From Acidobacteriaceae bacterium (GTDB lineage: Bacteria; Acidobacteriota; Terriglobia; Terriglobales; Acidobacteriaceae): 64,000 nt of DNA. Below the pieces are notes generated by a model. The model was given only the letters and a program-made list of their open reading frames with translations. It was not told the DNA's origin and searched no databases. Made by a program: the position numbers and the translations under genes. Of this stretch, positions 27,277 to 35,983 are shown piece after piece. The stretch covers positions 23,532-87,531 of the forward strand of contig JASHNW010000015.1 in NCBI GenBank assembly GCA_030041435.1. The letters run 5' to 3'. Within the stretch, counting starts at the first letter, position 1, and each line of letters starts with the position of its first letter.

Positions 27277-27521
27277 AGCGGATGGCTGTGCATCGAAATG
27301 GAAGGCGGATCGCTCCTGTTGACGAAGCGCGATTGGCGAGACATGCTTGTGGCATGGATGTCGTTGATCGCCACCCCGTGATCCTGCAACCGGTGCTGCT
27401 GATTGTCGGCGCGATCATCCTGGGAGCCGGGCTGTTAGCCACGGCTCTTCTGGTCGCGGGCGCTGCAGCAGCGTACCTTGTTGAGCGGACGAGAGATCAT
27501 AGGCTGCTCGCCAGGGAGTGA
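27273..27521 (+). CDS. Small putative membrane protein overlapping the pentapeptide/TIR-like gene
   Basis: 82 aa ORF whose ATG overlaps the preceding TGA (ATGA), the classic arrangement for translational coupling. Residues about 40-70 (ILQPVLLIVGAIILGAGLLA continuing TALLVAGAAAAYLV) form one long or two short transmembrane segments, flanked by basic residues on both sides. No family recognised. It could be a chance ORF in GC-rich DNA; the overlap and the clear membrane segment argue for a real gene. Confidence 0.4.
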   Translation: MKRMAVHRNGRRIAPVDEARLARHACGMDVVDRHPVILQPVLLIVGAIILGAGLLATALLVAGAAAAYLVERTRDHRLLARE

Positions 27522-27682
27522 GGTTACGTGCCTCTGCATCGACCGGGAAGAGGAGCCGATGATTGCGTGGAAATCACAAAATGCAACCGGCATCAGAACC
27601 GGCACCAGTGCAGAAGCGGGAATTAGAGAGCCATTTTGAAACCAAAGTAACTTATTATTTTACAGTAATATAGATCTAGAAT

Positions 27683-27758
27683 GGGCCTGTAGCTCAATGG
27701 TCAGAGCAGGGGACTCATAATCCCTTGGTTGGGGGTTCGAATCCCTCCGGGCCCACCA
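27683..27758 (+). tRNA. tRNA with CAU anticodon (tRNA-Met or tRNA-Ile2)
   Basis: Full cloverleaf with encoded CCA. Acceptor GGGCCTG pairs with CGGGCCC (one G-U); D-stem GCTC/GAGC; anticodon stem GGGGA/TCCCT with loop CTCATAA, so anticodon CAU; T-arm GGGGGTTCGAATCCCTC. It lacks the unpaired first base of initiator tRNA. The GGGCCTG acceptor and GACTCATAATC context resemble tRNA-Ile2, whose C34 becomes lysidine; elongator Met cannot be excluded. The preceding 50 bp are strikingly AT-rich and probably hold its promoter. Confidence 0.93.
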
Positions 27759-28117
27759 TTGACCGCGTTTCTGCCGGATCGCCAACGTACCCTAAAGTAA
27801 CGTCCGCCCCTGCGTCCTCGTTGCCTGCTCCAACTCCTTGCAGCACCGCAACCTAACCGGCTCTCCCTGAATAACTATGAAGGCTGGCGCGGGGCGAATA
27901 CCCCAAAAGTGTCAGAGGCGTCCTTACCGAAGTAATATCCAGAAGCGCATCGACATGCTATTGTTTCGGCAGTTCTCAGCAACCGGGCCGACTCGCTGGA
28001 TCGCAGTACGGAGCGAATGGGCCATTTTCTGCGCCGCATGCGCCTGGTGCTGGCACACTGAATCCCTCCATCGCTGACCGGTGCGGATTCGGGAAAGTCT
28101 TGCCAAGGAAGTGCCGC
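27759..28117. other. Intergenic region between tRNA and NHL/Ig giant gene
   Basis: 359 bp without a supported gene, terminator or known riboswitch fold. It ends with AAGGAAG (28105-28111), the ribosome binding site of the next gene. Confidence 0.5.
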
Positions 28118-31100
28118 ATGTCCATCCGTACGTCCCCCGCGTTCGTGTCTGCCGATCCGTCGCTCCACTCCGGTTTCTGCGCGCGTCTGCTCCGCTTCCT
28201 GCAACGTACCCGGCTGTTCGCTGTCGCCCTGGTGGCGGCGCTCGCCCTGCCCTGCGCGGGGCACGCACAGACGACGTTTCCGCTGACGGCAGTCGGCACA
28301 TCGGCAACCGCGCAAAACGTCTCGGTCACGGTGACCGGAACGGGTACCGTCCAGTCGGTCGCGGTGCTGACCATGGGCGCTCCCGGCCTTGACTACACCG
28401 AACCCAGCGGAGGCGACAACTGCTCGGGCATCAGCTCCGGCAGCTGCACGGTCAGCGTAGTCTTTGGGCCGAAGTTCCCCGGGCCCCGCAACGGCGCGGT
28501 AGTGTTGCTGGGCGCCGGCAGCGTGGTTCTGGGCACGACCTACATCACCGGCATCGGCCAGGGACCGCTGGCCGTCATGTCGCCGGGAACCATCGGCATC
28601 GCTGCCGGCCAGGTGGGCCAGTGGACCCAGCTGGGGGATGGCGGCCCGGCAACCCAGGCGGATCTCTATTTGCCCGCCGGGGTGGCGATGGATGGGGCCG
28701 GCGATCTTTTCATCGCCGACTCGAACCATAACCGTGTGCGCGAAGTGCTGGCTGCGGCGCAGGGAGCGATTCCTGCCGGCAGCATGATCACGGTCGCGGG
28801 CGACGGCAACGCCGGCTACGATCCCACCGCCACCGTTGCGGTGAAGACCTCGCTGAATGTTCCTAACTCCGTGGCCATCGATGGCGCAGGCAACCTGATC
28901 ATTGCGGACACCAACAATAACGTCATCCGCGAAGTGAATCTGACTCTGGGAACGATTGCGACGGTGGCGGGAACCGGTGTGCCGGGCTACGCGGGCGACG
29001 GCGCAGCCGCCACGTCGGCCCAGTTGAATTCGCCTAAGGGCATCGCGATCGACACAGCCGGCAATTTGTACATCGCCGATACCGGCAATAACGTGGTCCG
29101 CGAAGTCAGCGGCGGCAAGATCTCCACCATCGTCGGATTTTATCCGGGCAATCCCGGCTTTGCCGGCGACGGCGCCGCAGCCACCACGGCGGAACTCGAT
29201 GCGCCCTACAGCGTGGCCTTCGATCCGGCCGGCAACCTCTACATTGCGGACTCCGCGAACGAGCGGGTGCGCATGGTCAGCGAGTCGAACCGGCAAATCA
29301 GCACCTTCGCCGGCGACGGCACGGCCGGATATGCCGGCGACAACGGACAGGCAACCCTGGCCGAACTGAATTCACCGCTGGGCGTGGCATGCGACCCGGC
29401 CGGCAACGTCTATATCGCCGATGCCCGCAACTACGTGGTTCGCAAAGTCGATTCCACGGCGCATAACATCCATACGGTTGCAGGCAACAACGCCAGCGGC
29501 CAGTTTAACGACGGCAAGGGCGGCTACACCTACGGCAACGGGCAGTCCGGCGAGAATTTCACCGGCAATGGAATCGCCGCCGGAGCGCCGCCGACGATTG
29601 CCGGCGCGGGCATCTACGCGCCCTACGCCGTTACTGTCGACGCATCCGGCAACCTCTTCGTGGCCGAGTACTTCGACCACATCATCCGCGAAATCTACGC
29701 AGACCAGGCCACGCTCTTCTTCTCGCCGGAGCTGTGGGAGAACCAGGTGAGCGCGCCGCAGTCGCAGAGCGTGGTGAACATCGGCAATGCCGCCCTGACG
29801 TTCAGCAATCTTGCCCACGATGCGAATGCTGCTTACGACACCGCCAGCACCACCTGCACCACGTCGGCCAGCATCAACGTCAATTCGGACTGCACCGTCG
29901 GCGCTGAATTTGCGCCCACCACCGCCGGCAATCCCGACGTTGGCAACGTCACCCTGACCGCCAATCCCTCCGCGACAGCGCTCGATATTCAAACTGTCGG
30001 CCAGTCGCTGGCCCAGAATCAGGTCAGCGTGACGCTCACCTCCACGCCCAACCCGTCGAATTTCGGGCAGAACGTCAACTTCTCGGTCGTGGTCGCCGCG
30101 GCGCCCGGTTCGAAGTCGGGCACTCCCACCGGGACGGTCACCTTTACCGACACCTTTGGCGGCGCCACCAATCCCATCGGGACACCGCAAACCCTGAACT
30201 CCGGCGCCGCGACGCTGCAGCTTAACAATCTGGCTGTAGGCACGCACGTCATCACGGCGACCTACGGCGGCAACACGTACTACCTGTCAGCTACATCCAA
30301 CCCGCTCTCCCAGGTGGTGACCGAGCAGGTCACAGTCGCCCTGGTGAACTCCAGCGGCAATAACCCATCTATTCTCGGCGCGAACGTGACGTTCCAGGCG
30401 ACCGTGACCATCTCCGGCGGCATTGCGGTAACGAACGCCGTCAGCTTCTACAACGGAGCGACGTTCATCGGCAGCGCACCGGCCAATGCCGGCGGCGTGG
30501 CCACGTTCACCACGGCGACCCTGCCGCTGGGCAGCAATTCCATCACGGCAACCTACACCGATTCCAACAATGTGACGGGAACCTCAGCGCCGCTCATCCA
30601 GAGGGTGCAGCAGCAGACCGCCACCACGCTCACATCCACCCCGAACCCGTCGCTGCATGGCAATTCCGTCACGTTTACGGCCACCGTTGTGGCAACCGGC
30701 ACAGTAACGCCCACGGGCTCCGTAACCTTCTACGATGGAACGACGAAAATCGGAACCGGCGCGCTGGCCGCGGCGGGCGCCAGTACGGCCGTCGCGACCT
30801 TTGCGACCACCACGCTCGCGGTGGGCACCCACAGCATCACGGCGACCTACGGCGGCGATACCGACGACTTCGGCAGCACTTCCGCCGCCCTCCAGCAGGT
30901 GGTGCAGACCGCCACCACCAGCACGGCTCTCGCTGCCAGCGCCAATCCTTCGATCGCCGGCACGAAGCTCACGCTGACGGCTACCGTAACCGTCACGAAT
31001 GGCGGAGGCGTCCCCACCGGGACAGTGAATTTCCTGAGCGGGACAAACCTGCTGGGCGCCGGAACGCTGAACGCATCCGGAGTCGCCACCTTCTCCACAT

Positions 31101-32305
31101 CGTCGCTCGCGGTCGGCGCCTACTCCCTCACCGCGGTCTACGTGGGCGACAACAACAATGCCGGCAGCACCTCATCGGTTCTCACGCTGACCGTCATCCA
31201 GGCCACAACCAGCGTCAAGCTGGCGGCCAGCGCGGCCTCCGTGACTGTCACCACGCCGGTTACCTTCACGGCTACGGTGACGGGAACCGGCGCCGTGCCC
31301 ACCGGGACCGTGACCTTCATGGACGGCGTGAACACGCTCGGCACCGGCGCGCTCAACACCGCCGGCGTGGCCACGTTCACGACCTCTTCGCTGGCCGTGG
31401 GGTCGCACAGCGTTACAGCGGTCTACGGAGGCGACACGAATAACGTCGGCGCCACTTCCTCCACGGTTACGGTCACCGTCAGCGCCTTTGTCTCGAAGAC
31501 GGTGCTTGCCACGTCGGCCACGACAGTCAGCGCCAGCCTGCCGCTCTCGCTGCTCACCACGACGACATCGGCCAGCGCCACGCCGCCTACGGGAACCGTG
31601 ACCTTCAACACCGGGAGCACGACGCTGGGCACAGCCACCCTGGACGCAAACGGCGCCGGCACCCTCACCGTTACGCTCACCGCCGGCACCTACCCCATCG
31701 TCGCGCAATACAGCGGCGACTCGCTGAACGCGCCGTCGACCTCCAACACCGTCACGGTGACCGTAGGTCCGACGACGCAGTTCACCATCCAGCTGAGCCC
31801 AACCACGCTCACCATTCCAACCACGCAATACGGCACCACCAACATCACGCTCACCTCAGAGAACGGCTACACCGACACCATGGCGCTGGGCTGCTCTTCC
31901 CTGCCGTTCTCGGTCACCTGCAGCTTCTCTCAGAACGACGTGACCCTGAACGCCAACGGCACCGCCACGGTGGCGCTGACCGTCGACACCAACTCGCCGC
32001 TGGTGGGCGGCGGGCAGGCGAAGAACGAGATGCCGGGACCGCACGGCGGGGTCCTCGCGGCATTCGTTCTGCCCGGCAGCGCGCTCTTCGGATTCGGCTT
32101 CTGGCGCTTCCGCAAACGCCATGCGGTTCTCAGAGTTCTGGCGATCGTGGCCATGCTGGCAGGCACCACTCTGCTGATGAACGGATGCGGCGGCCTCTCG
32201 CTCAACAGCGCGAAAGCCGGCACCTATGTAATCCAGATCACGGCCACCGGGGAGAAAACCAGCGTGTCGCATGTGGCTGATCTGACGGTGCAGGTCACCC
32301 AGTGA
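28118..32305 (+). CDS. Giant exported NHL-repeat / bacterial Ig-like repeat surface protein
   Basis: 1395 aa. Start at ATG 28118 with AAGGAAG 6 nt upstream (a TTG at 28100 is in frame but worse). A signal with a long n-region ends near ALVAALALPCAGHAQ. After an abnormal-spindle-like region (TVTGTGTVQSVAVLTMGAPG) come NHL beta-propeller repeats (about 175-530: LNSPKGIAIDTAGNLYIADT and relatives). From about 640 to 1235 there are at least six Ig-like Big_3-type repeats of about 90 aa (PTGTVTFMDGVNTLGTGALN; THSITATYGGDT). The C-terminus holds a hydrophobic stretch GVLAAFVLPGSALFGFGFW followed by RFRKRH, and a second one before MNGCGGLS. Probable surface adhesin or matrix protein; its partner may be the barrel encoded 14 bp downstream. 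Confidence 0.88.
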   Translation: MSIRTSPAFVSADPSLHSGFCARLLRFLQRTRLFAVALVAALALPCAGHAQTTFPLTAVGTSATAQNVSVTVTGTGTVQSVAVLTMGAPGLDYTEPSGGDNCSGISSGSCTVSVVFGPKFPGPRNGAVVLLGAGSVVLGTTYITGIGQGPLAVMSPGTIGIAAGQVGQWTQLGDGGPATQADLYLPAGVAMDGAGDLFIADSNHNRVREVLAAAQGAIPAGSMITVAGDGNAGYDPTATVAVKTSLNVPNSVAIDGAGNLIIADTNNNVIREVNLTLGTIATVAGTGVPGYAGDGAAATSAQLNSPKGIAIDTAGNLYIADTGNNVVREVSGGKISTIVGFYPGNPGFAGDGAAATTAELDAPYSVAFDPAGNLYIADSANERVRMVSESNRQISTFAGDGTAGYAGDNGQATLAELNSPLGVACDPAGNVYIADARNYVVRKVDSTAHNIHTVAGNNASGQFNDGKGGYTYGNGQSGENFTGNGIAAGAPPTIAGAGIYAPYAVTVDASGNLFVAEYFDHIIREIYADQATLFFSPELWENQVSAPQSQSVVNIGNAALTFSNLAHDANAAYDTASTTCTTSASINVNSDCTVGAEFAPTTAGNPDVGNVTLTANPSATALDIQTVGQSLAQNQVSVTLTSTPNPSNFGQNVNFSVVVAAAPGSKSGTPTGTVTFTDTFGGATNPIGTPQTLNSGAATLQLNNLAVGTHVITATYGGNTYYLSATSNPLSQVVTEQVTVALVNSSGNNPSILGANVTFQATVTISGGIAVTNAVSFYNGATFIGSAPANAGGVATFTTATLPLGSNSITATYTDSNNVTGTSAPLIQRVQQQTATTLTSTPNPSLHGNSVTFTATVVATGTVTPTGSVTFYDGTTKIGTGALAAAGASTAVATFATTTLAVGTHSITATYGGDTDDFGSTSAALQQVVQTATTSTALAASANPSIAGTKLTLTATVTVTNGGGVPTGTVNFLSGTNLLGAGTLNASGVATFSTSSLAVGAYSLTAVYVGDNNNAGSTSSVLTLTVIQATTSVKLAASAASVTVTTPVTFTATVTGTGAVPTGTVTFMDGVNTLGTGALNTAGVATFTTSSLAVGSHSVTAVYGGDTNNVGATSSTVTVTVSAFVSKTVLATSATTVSASLPLSLLTTTTSASATPPTGTVTFNTGSTTLGTATLDANGAGTLTVTLTAGTYPIVAQYSGDSLNAPSTSNTVTVTVGPTTQFTIQLSPTTLTIPTTQYGTTNITLTSENGYTDTMALGCSSLPFSVTCSFSQNDVTLNANGTATVALTVDTNSPLVGGGQAKNEMPGPHGGVLAAFVLPGSALFGFGFWRFRKRHAVLRVLAIVAMLAGTTLLMNGCGGLSLNSAKAGTYVIQITATGEKTSVSHVADLTVQVTQ

Positions 32306-32319
32306 GCGGAGCGCGAGCC

Positions 32320-32877
32320 ATGATGAAACGCACCTGGATTCTCTGCGCCCTGCTGCTGGGCGGCCTGTTCGGCGGCCTGCTCCCGGCACGCGCCCAGTCG
32401 CCGGAGGCGGCCATCGGCGGCGATCAGCGGCTGACCGTGGGCGGCGACGTGAACGCCACCTACCTGGGCTACGGCAAGCGCTGGATCGGCGGCGCCGGCG
32501 CCAGCGTCGACGCCAACTTCAACTGGCGTCTGGGCGTCGAGGGCGAGGCGAATTTCACCTTCTACCGCGAGCAGGCAGATACCCACGCCACCACCTATCT
32601 GGTGGGCCCGCGCTACCAGCTGAATGCGCTGGGCAGCAGGTACCGCTACCGGCCTTATGTGAAGTTCCTGGTTGGCGACGGCGAGTTCAACTTCCCCTAT
32701 AACTACGGCCACGGCAGTTACTTCGTCATGGCTCCGGGCGCGGGCATCGACTATCGCCTCGGCTACCACTGGCGCCTGCGCCTGGTCGACTTCGAATACC
32801 AGTACTGGCCGCAGTTCAGCTTCGGCGCAGTGTCGAACTACAGCTTCACCACCGGCGTCCGCTACAACATCCCCTGA
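32320..32877 (+). CDS. Outer-membrane beta-barrel protein downstream of NHL/Ig giant
   Basis: 185 aa from ATG 32320 (GGAG about 8 nt upstream; a GTG at 32302 overlaps the previous stop but lacks a site). Signal peptide MMKRTWILCALLLGGLFGGL...RAQ. Mature strands alternate as in an OmpA-like barrel: TVGGDVNATYLGYGKRWIGG, WRLGVEGEANFTFYRE, YRPYVKFLVGDGEFNFPY, and closing FTTGVRYNIP. The 14-bp spacing implies one transcript with the giant surface protein. Possibly an anchor for it; function otherwise unknown. Confidence 0.82.
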   Translation: MMKRTWILCALLLGGLFGGLLPARAQSPEAAIGGDQRLTVGGDVNATYLGYGKRWIGGAGASVDANFNWRLGVEGEANFTFYREQADTHATTYLVGPRYQLNALGSRYRYRPYVKFLVGDGEFNFPYNYGHGSYFVMAPGAGIDYRLGYHWRLRLVDFEYQYWPQFSFGAVSNYSFTTGVRYNIP

Positions 32878-32883
32878 GCCTCG

Positions 32884-33990
32884 TCAGGAAGCTTCCGGCG
32901 CCGGCGGTTCTTCGTCGGGCAGAGCCGGGGACGGTTCCTCGTGCGCGAGGCCCGATGCAGCGCGCCCCTCGCCATCCACCGTCTGCGCACCAGGCTCCGC
33001 GCCCTGTCTTGCCAGGGGCACGCCAGGCTGCGCCGCCAGAATCTGCACCAGCTGCGGCTCGGCGGGTTGTGCCGCGCCCATCGCCGCTTCATGCTGGGCG
33101 CGCGCCGCAGCGTCAATGTCCACCGGAATGCCCCCCGGCACAATTTCCGCATAGCCGTATTTATGCTTCAGATCGGCGGTGACGCGGACGATGGCAATCA
33201 GCAGCAGAAATCCGACCGCCACTCCGAAGGCGCTGCCCTCCGGGCCCTGCGTGCCGCCGGTGAGCCAGGTGGGGCCGGCCGCGTTGGTGACGAAAATCGG
33301 CGAGTAATTCATGCCGCCCGCCATCGGCAGGCCGAAGAGCAGGCTGGTGACCGCGGCCCAGGCAAAGTGGAAGCCCCAGCTCACCCACAGCGCGCGCGTG
33401 CGCAGCGCGGCGAGCGCCAGCGCCCAGCCCAGCAGGAACGAGACCACCACCGCGGCCGTCGAGGTGGGCGCGGCGTGGGTGCGCCAGATGGCATAAATCG
33501 CCGCCATGAACAGCGTGGCCAAACCCGGGCCCAGGGCCTCCGCAAGCCGAAAGAAGCCGTAGCCGCGGAAGGCCACTTCCACCGCCAGCGTGCCCGCGGC
33601 CAGCGCGATCAGGTCAAGGAATGCAACCACGAGCTGATGGCTGTTGGTGAAGACCGTGAAGACCAGTCCGCCGATGAGCGCCGTCGGCAGCACGCAGGCC
33701 ACCACGCCTGCCCAGCCCACGGCCGCACCCAGCGCCCACTCGCGAAGCCGTCCGGGCCGCGGATCGACGCCGATGTTCTTCAGGGGCCGCACGCGCCGCT
33801 GGCTCAGCATGCTCAGCAGCGCGTAGCCCAGCAGCAGCAAAAACACCAGGAAGATGCGGTACAGCGGCTCGAAATAGTCGCCGAAAGTCAGGCCGCTGGC
33901 GGCGCGCATGGCCGCCAGGTCGCTGAACAGGTACCACGCGGCGGCCAGCAGAAACCAGCCCAGCGCGCTCAGGCGCCCCAGAAAGCTCAC
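32884..33990 (-). CDS. CPBP/CAAX-type intramembrane metalloprotease homologue with charged tail
   Basis: 368 aa. GTG start at 33990 with GGAG 7 nt upstream; the open frame upstream runs into accA and is not protein-like. Seven or eight hydrophobic segments. The active-site region reads AVEVAFRGYGFFRLAEAL, so the usual Glu-Glu-x-x-x-Arg has lost its first Glu. Later motifs AIYAIWRTH and WGFHFAWAAV supply candidate His ligands. After the last TM a Pro/Glu/Ala-rich cytosolic tail of about 80 residues is unusual for the family. Known members cleave prenylated proteins or act in immunity to bacteriocins. Lies 71 bp after accA on the same strand. Activity uncertain because of the changed motif. Confidence 0.82.
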   Translation of the reverse strand: MSFLGRLSALGWFLLAAAWYLFSDLAAMRAASGLTFGDYFEPLYRIFLVFLLLLGYALLSMLSQRRVRPLKNIGVDPRPGRLREWALGAAVGWAGVVACVLPTALIGGLVFTVFTNSHQLVVAFLDLIALAAGTLAVEVAFRGYGFFRLAEALGPGLATLFMAAIYAIWRTHAAPTSTAAVVVSFLLGWALALAALRTRALWVSWGFHFAWAAVTSLLFGLPMAGGMNYSPIFVTNAAGPTWLTGGTQGPEGSAFGVAVGFLLLIAIVRVTADLKHKYGYAEIVPGGIPVDIDAAARAQHEAAMGAAQPAEPQLVQILAAQPGVPLARQGAEPGAQTVDGEGRAASGLAHEEPSPALPDEEPPAPEAS

Positions 33991-34061
33991 GCTGTTGCTC
34001 CCCAAAAAGTAGCGGCAACGCCGGGAATGAAATTCATCAGGTGTTCGATGCCTGCCTGCGC

Positions 34062-34931
34062 TCAGACGGTGTAGAACTGCGCGATGTTGCGAAACTTGTC
34101 GTAGCGGCGGCGCAGCATCTCGCCGGTGGGCAGCGCCTGCAGCTCGCTCAGGTGGCAGCGCAGCTTCTCCGCCAGCAGCTCCGCAGCCGCGACCGGGTCG
34201 GCGTGCGCGCCCCCTTCCGGCTCGGGCACGATGTCGTCGACGCAGCCGAATCCGAACACATCGTCGGCTGTGGCCTTCAGCGCCACGGCAGCTTCCGCGC
34301 GCTTCGCGGCGTCGCGCCACATGATGGAGGCGCAGGCTTCGGGCGAGATGACCGAATAGATGGCCTTCTCCAGCATCAGCACGCGGTCGGCCATGGCCAG
34401 GCCCAGTGCGCCGCCCGATCCGCCCTCGCCGGTGATGGTGGCGATGGTGGGAATGCGCAGCCGCGACATCTCCCGCAGGTTGCGCGCGATGGCTTCGGCC
34501 TGGCCGCGCTCTTCGGCGCCGATGCCGGGATTCGCGCCCATCAGGTCGATCAGCGTGAAGACCGGGCGGTTGAACTTCTCGGCGAACTTCATGGCGCGCA
34601 GCGCCTTGCGGTAGCCTTCCGGATCGGGCATGCCGAAGCGGCGGTGCACCTTTTCCTTGGTCGAGCGGCCCTTGAGGTTGGCGATCACCAGCACCTCCTG
34701 GCCCTCGAAGCGGGCCATGCCGCAGGTCATGGCCGGGTCGTCGCCAAAGGCGCGGTCGCCGTGGATCTCCGAGTAGTCGGTGAAGATGCGCTCCATAAAG
34801 GCCAGCGGATCGGGGCGCTGCGGATGGCGCGCCAGCTCGGTCCTGGCCCACGCCGGAGGAACCGGCTGCGCGGGTTCCACGGCGGGCCGCTTTGGCTCGT
34901 CGAGGTGTTTCGTGCCTGGCTGTTCGCTCAT
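34062..34931 (-). CDS. accA: Acetyl-CoA carboxylase carboxyltransferase subunit alpha
   Basis: 289 aa cytosolic subunit that, with AccD, moves the carboxyl group from biotin to acetyl-CoA to form malonyl-CoA, the first committed step of fatty acid synthesis. Diagnostic stretches: FTDYSEIHGDRAFGDDPAMT, ANLKGRSTKEKVHRRFGMPD, LIDLMGANPGIGAEERGQAE, ITGEGGSGGALGLAMADRVL and ISPEACASIMWRDAAKRAEA. The N-terminus is shorter than in the E. coli protein (319 aa) and begins with a Pro-rich leader. accD is not in the window. Confidence 0.96.
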   Translation of the reverse strand: MSEQPGTKHLDEPKRPAVEPAQPVPPAWARTELARHPQRPDPLAFMERIFTDYSEIHGDRAFGDDPAMTCGMARFEGQEVLVIANLKGRSTKEKVHRRFGMPDPEGYRKALRAMKFAEKFNRPVFTLIDLMGANPGIGAEERGQAEAIARNLREMSRLRIPTIATITGEGGSGGALGLAMADRVLMLEKAIYSVISPEACASIMWRDAAKRAEAAVALKATADDVFGFGCVDDIVPEPEGGAHADPVAAAELLAEKLRCHLSELQALPTGEMLRRRYDKFRNIAQFYTV

Positions 34932-35058
34932 AGAGGGAGAACGCTCGAATCTCGATTGTATGGGCGGGGGGAAACGGGGGCAAATGGCGATCTTCTACGA
35001 GAGAGCCCAAGTAGCTGAAATAAATGCTCTGGGGAGTATCATTCCAATCGAACACAAG

Positions 35059-35904
35059 ATGACACCAGCAACAATCAAACTCTTCCTTCAGCGGGGAGAC
35101 GCGAAGAGTCTCCGCACGGCGGAGATCATCAATTGGACCGGCAAAGCCATCGCGGCTCCGCGAACGGAACTCGACGAACTACTCAATCGAGAAGAACTCA
35201 ACAAGGCGGGAGTCTATATCCTCACCGGGTTCGATCCCCAAACTAATACTCCTAACGCCTATATCGGGGAAGCGGAGGTCATACGCGAGCGACTCAAGCA
35301 GCACAAGACCAAGGAGTGGATCTCTGCCATCGTATTTACCAGCAAAGACGAGAATCTCACGAAGGCGCATGTGCGGCATTTGGAATCTCGTCTTCTCGCC
35401 GAGGCCGCTCGTGTCAACCGATTCAAGCTTGATCAGGTCCAAGCTGGAGGATCGAAGCTCCCCGAGTCTGACCGGGAGGATATGGAAGCATTCCTGGCGC
35501 GCATTCAGCTACTCCTACCAGTTTTGGGCTCGGATATTCTCGCGCCTATCGCCCAGCCACCGTCATCCGGGCCCAGTGGCGGCAGGCTTTTCTGTCGCAT
35601 AAAGCGCGCAGAAGCGCAGGGTCAACGCACTGCAAATGGGTTTGTTGTCTTCCGGAACTCTACTGCTGTTCTGGAAGAGCGCCCCTCCGCCGAAACCTAC
35701 CCGTGGGTCGTGGCTCAGCGAAAACAGCTTATTGCCGACGGCACGCTTGTCGAAAAGGATGGGCTTTTCGTCTTCACAAAGGACACAGAGTTTTCCAGCG
35801 CGTCGGCGGCAGCGGTTGTGATCCACGGCGGCAGTGCAAACGGACTCACTGCCTGGAAGACAGAAGGCGGGAAGACGCTCAAAGAACTGGACGCCCAGTC
35901 ATAG
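35059..35904 (+). CDS. GIY-YIG nuclease-like protein with C-terminal DUF4357
   Basis: 281 aa from ATG 35059 (MTPATIKLFLQRGD), where the family similarity begins; ATG 34984 would add 25 residues with no match. An N-terminal strand region (KLFLQRGDAKSLRTAEIINW) leads to the GIY-YIG core: AGVYILTGFD, NAYIGEAEVIRERLKQHK and the Glu-bearing HLESRLLAEA. The C-terminal DUF4357 reads GFVVFRNSTAVLEERPS, then WVVAQRKQLIADGTLVEKDG. GIY-YIG enzymes cut DNA; this two-domain layout occurs as stand-alone genes often next to mobile or defence loci. The first 450 bp are clearly less GC-rich than the neighbours, suggesting transfer. Confidence 0.85.
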   Translation: MTPATIKLFLQRGDAKSLRTAEIINWTGKAIAAPRTELDELLNREELNKAGVYILTGFDPQTNTPNAYIGEAEVIRERLKQHKTKEWISAIVFTSKDENLTKAHVRHLESRLLAEAARVNRFKLDQVQAGGSKLPESDREDMEAFLARIQLLLPVLGSDILAPIAQPPSSGPSGGRLFCRIKRAEAQGQRTANGFVVFRNSTAVLEERPSAETYPWVVAQRKQLIADGTLVEKDGLFVFTKDTEFSSASAAAVVIHGGSANGLTAWKTEGGKTLKELDAQS

Positions 35905-35983
35905 CATCCGCAGGTCCCGAACGTTGCACGCGCCCGGACCGGAAGGAAGCACAGCGCACCGCCGAGCTGGGGCGAGCCTTGAT

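Noticed and set aside
27882..27960. Possible c-di-GMP or other riboswitch before the NHL/Ig gene
   Set aside because: I could not fit the conserved core of any known riboswitch class.
27875..29296. Minus-strand open frame of 473 codons over the start of the NHL/Ig gene
   Set aside because: It mirrors the NHL repeats and shows no fold of its own; the plus-strand gene has a ribosome binding site and signal peptide.
30000..31780. Long direct DNA repeats of about 270-290 bp
   Set aside because: These are the coding units of the Ig-like repeats, not a mobile or satellite element.
34075..35055. N-terminal extension of the CPBP protease to a 723-codon product
   Set aside because: The extension overlaps accA in another frame on the same strand and is low-complexity Arg/Gly; the GTG at 33990 has a ribosome binding site.
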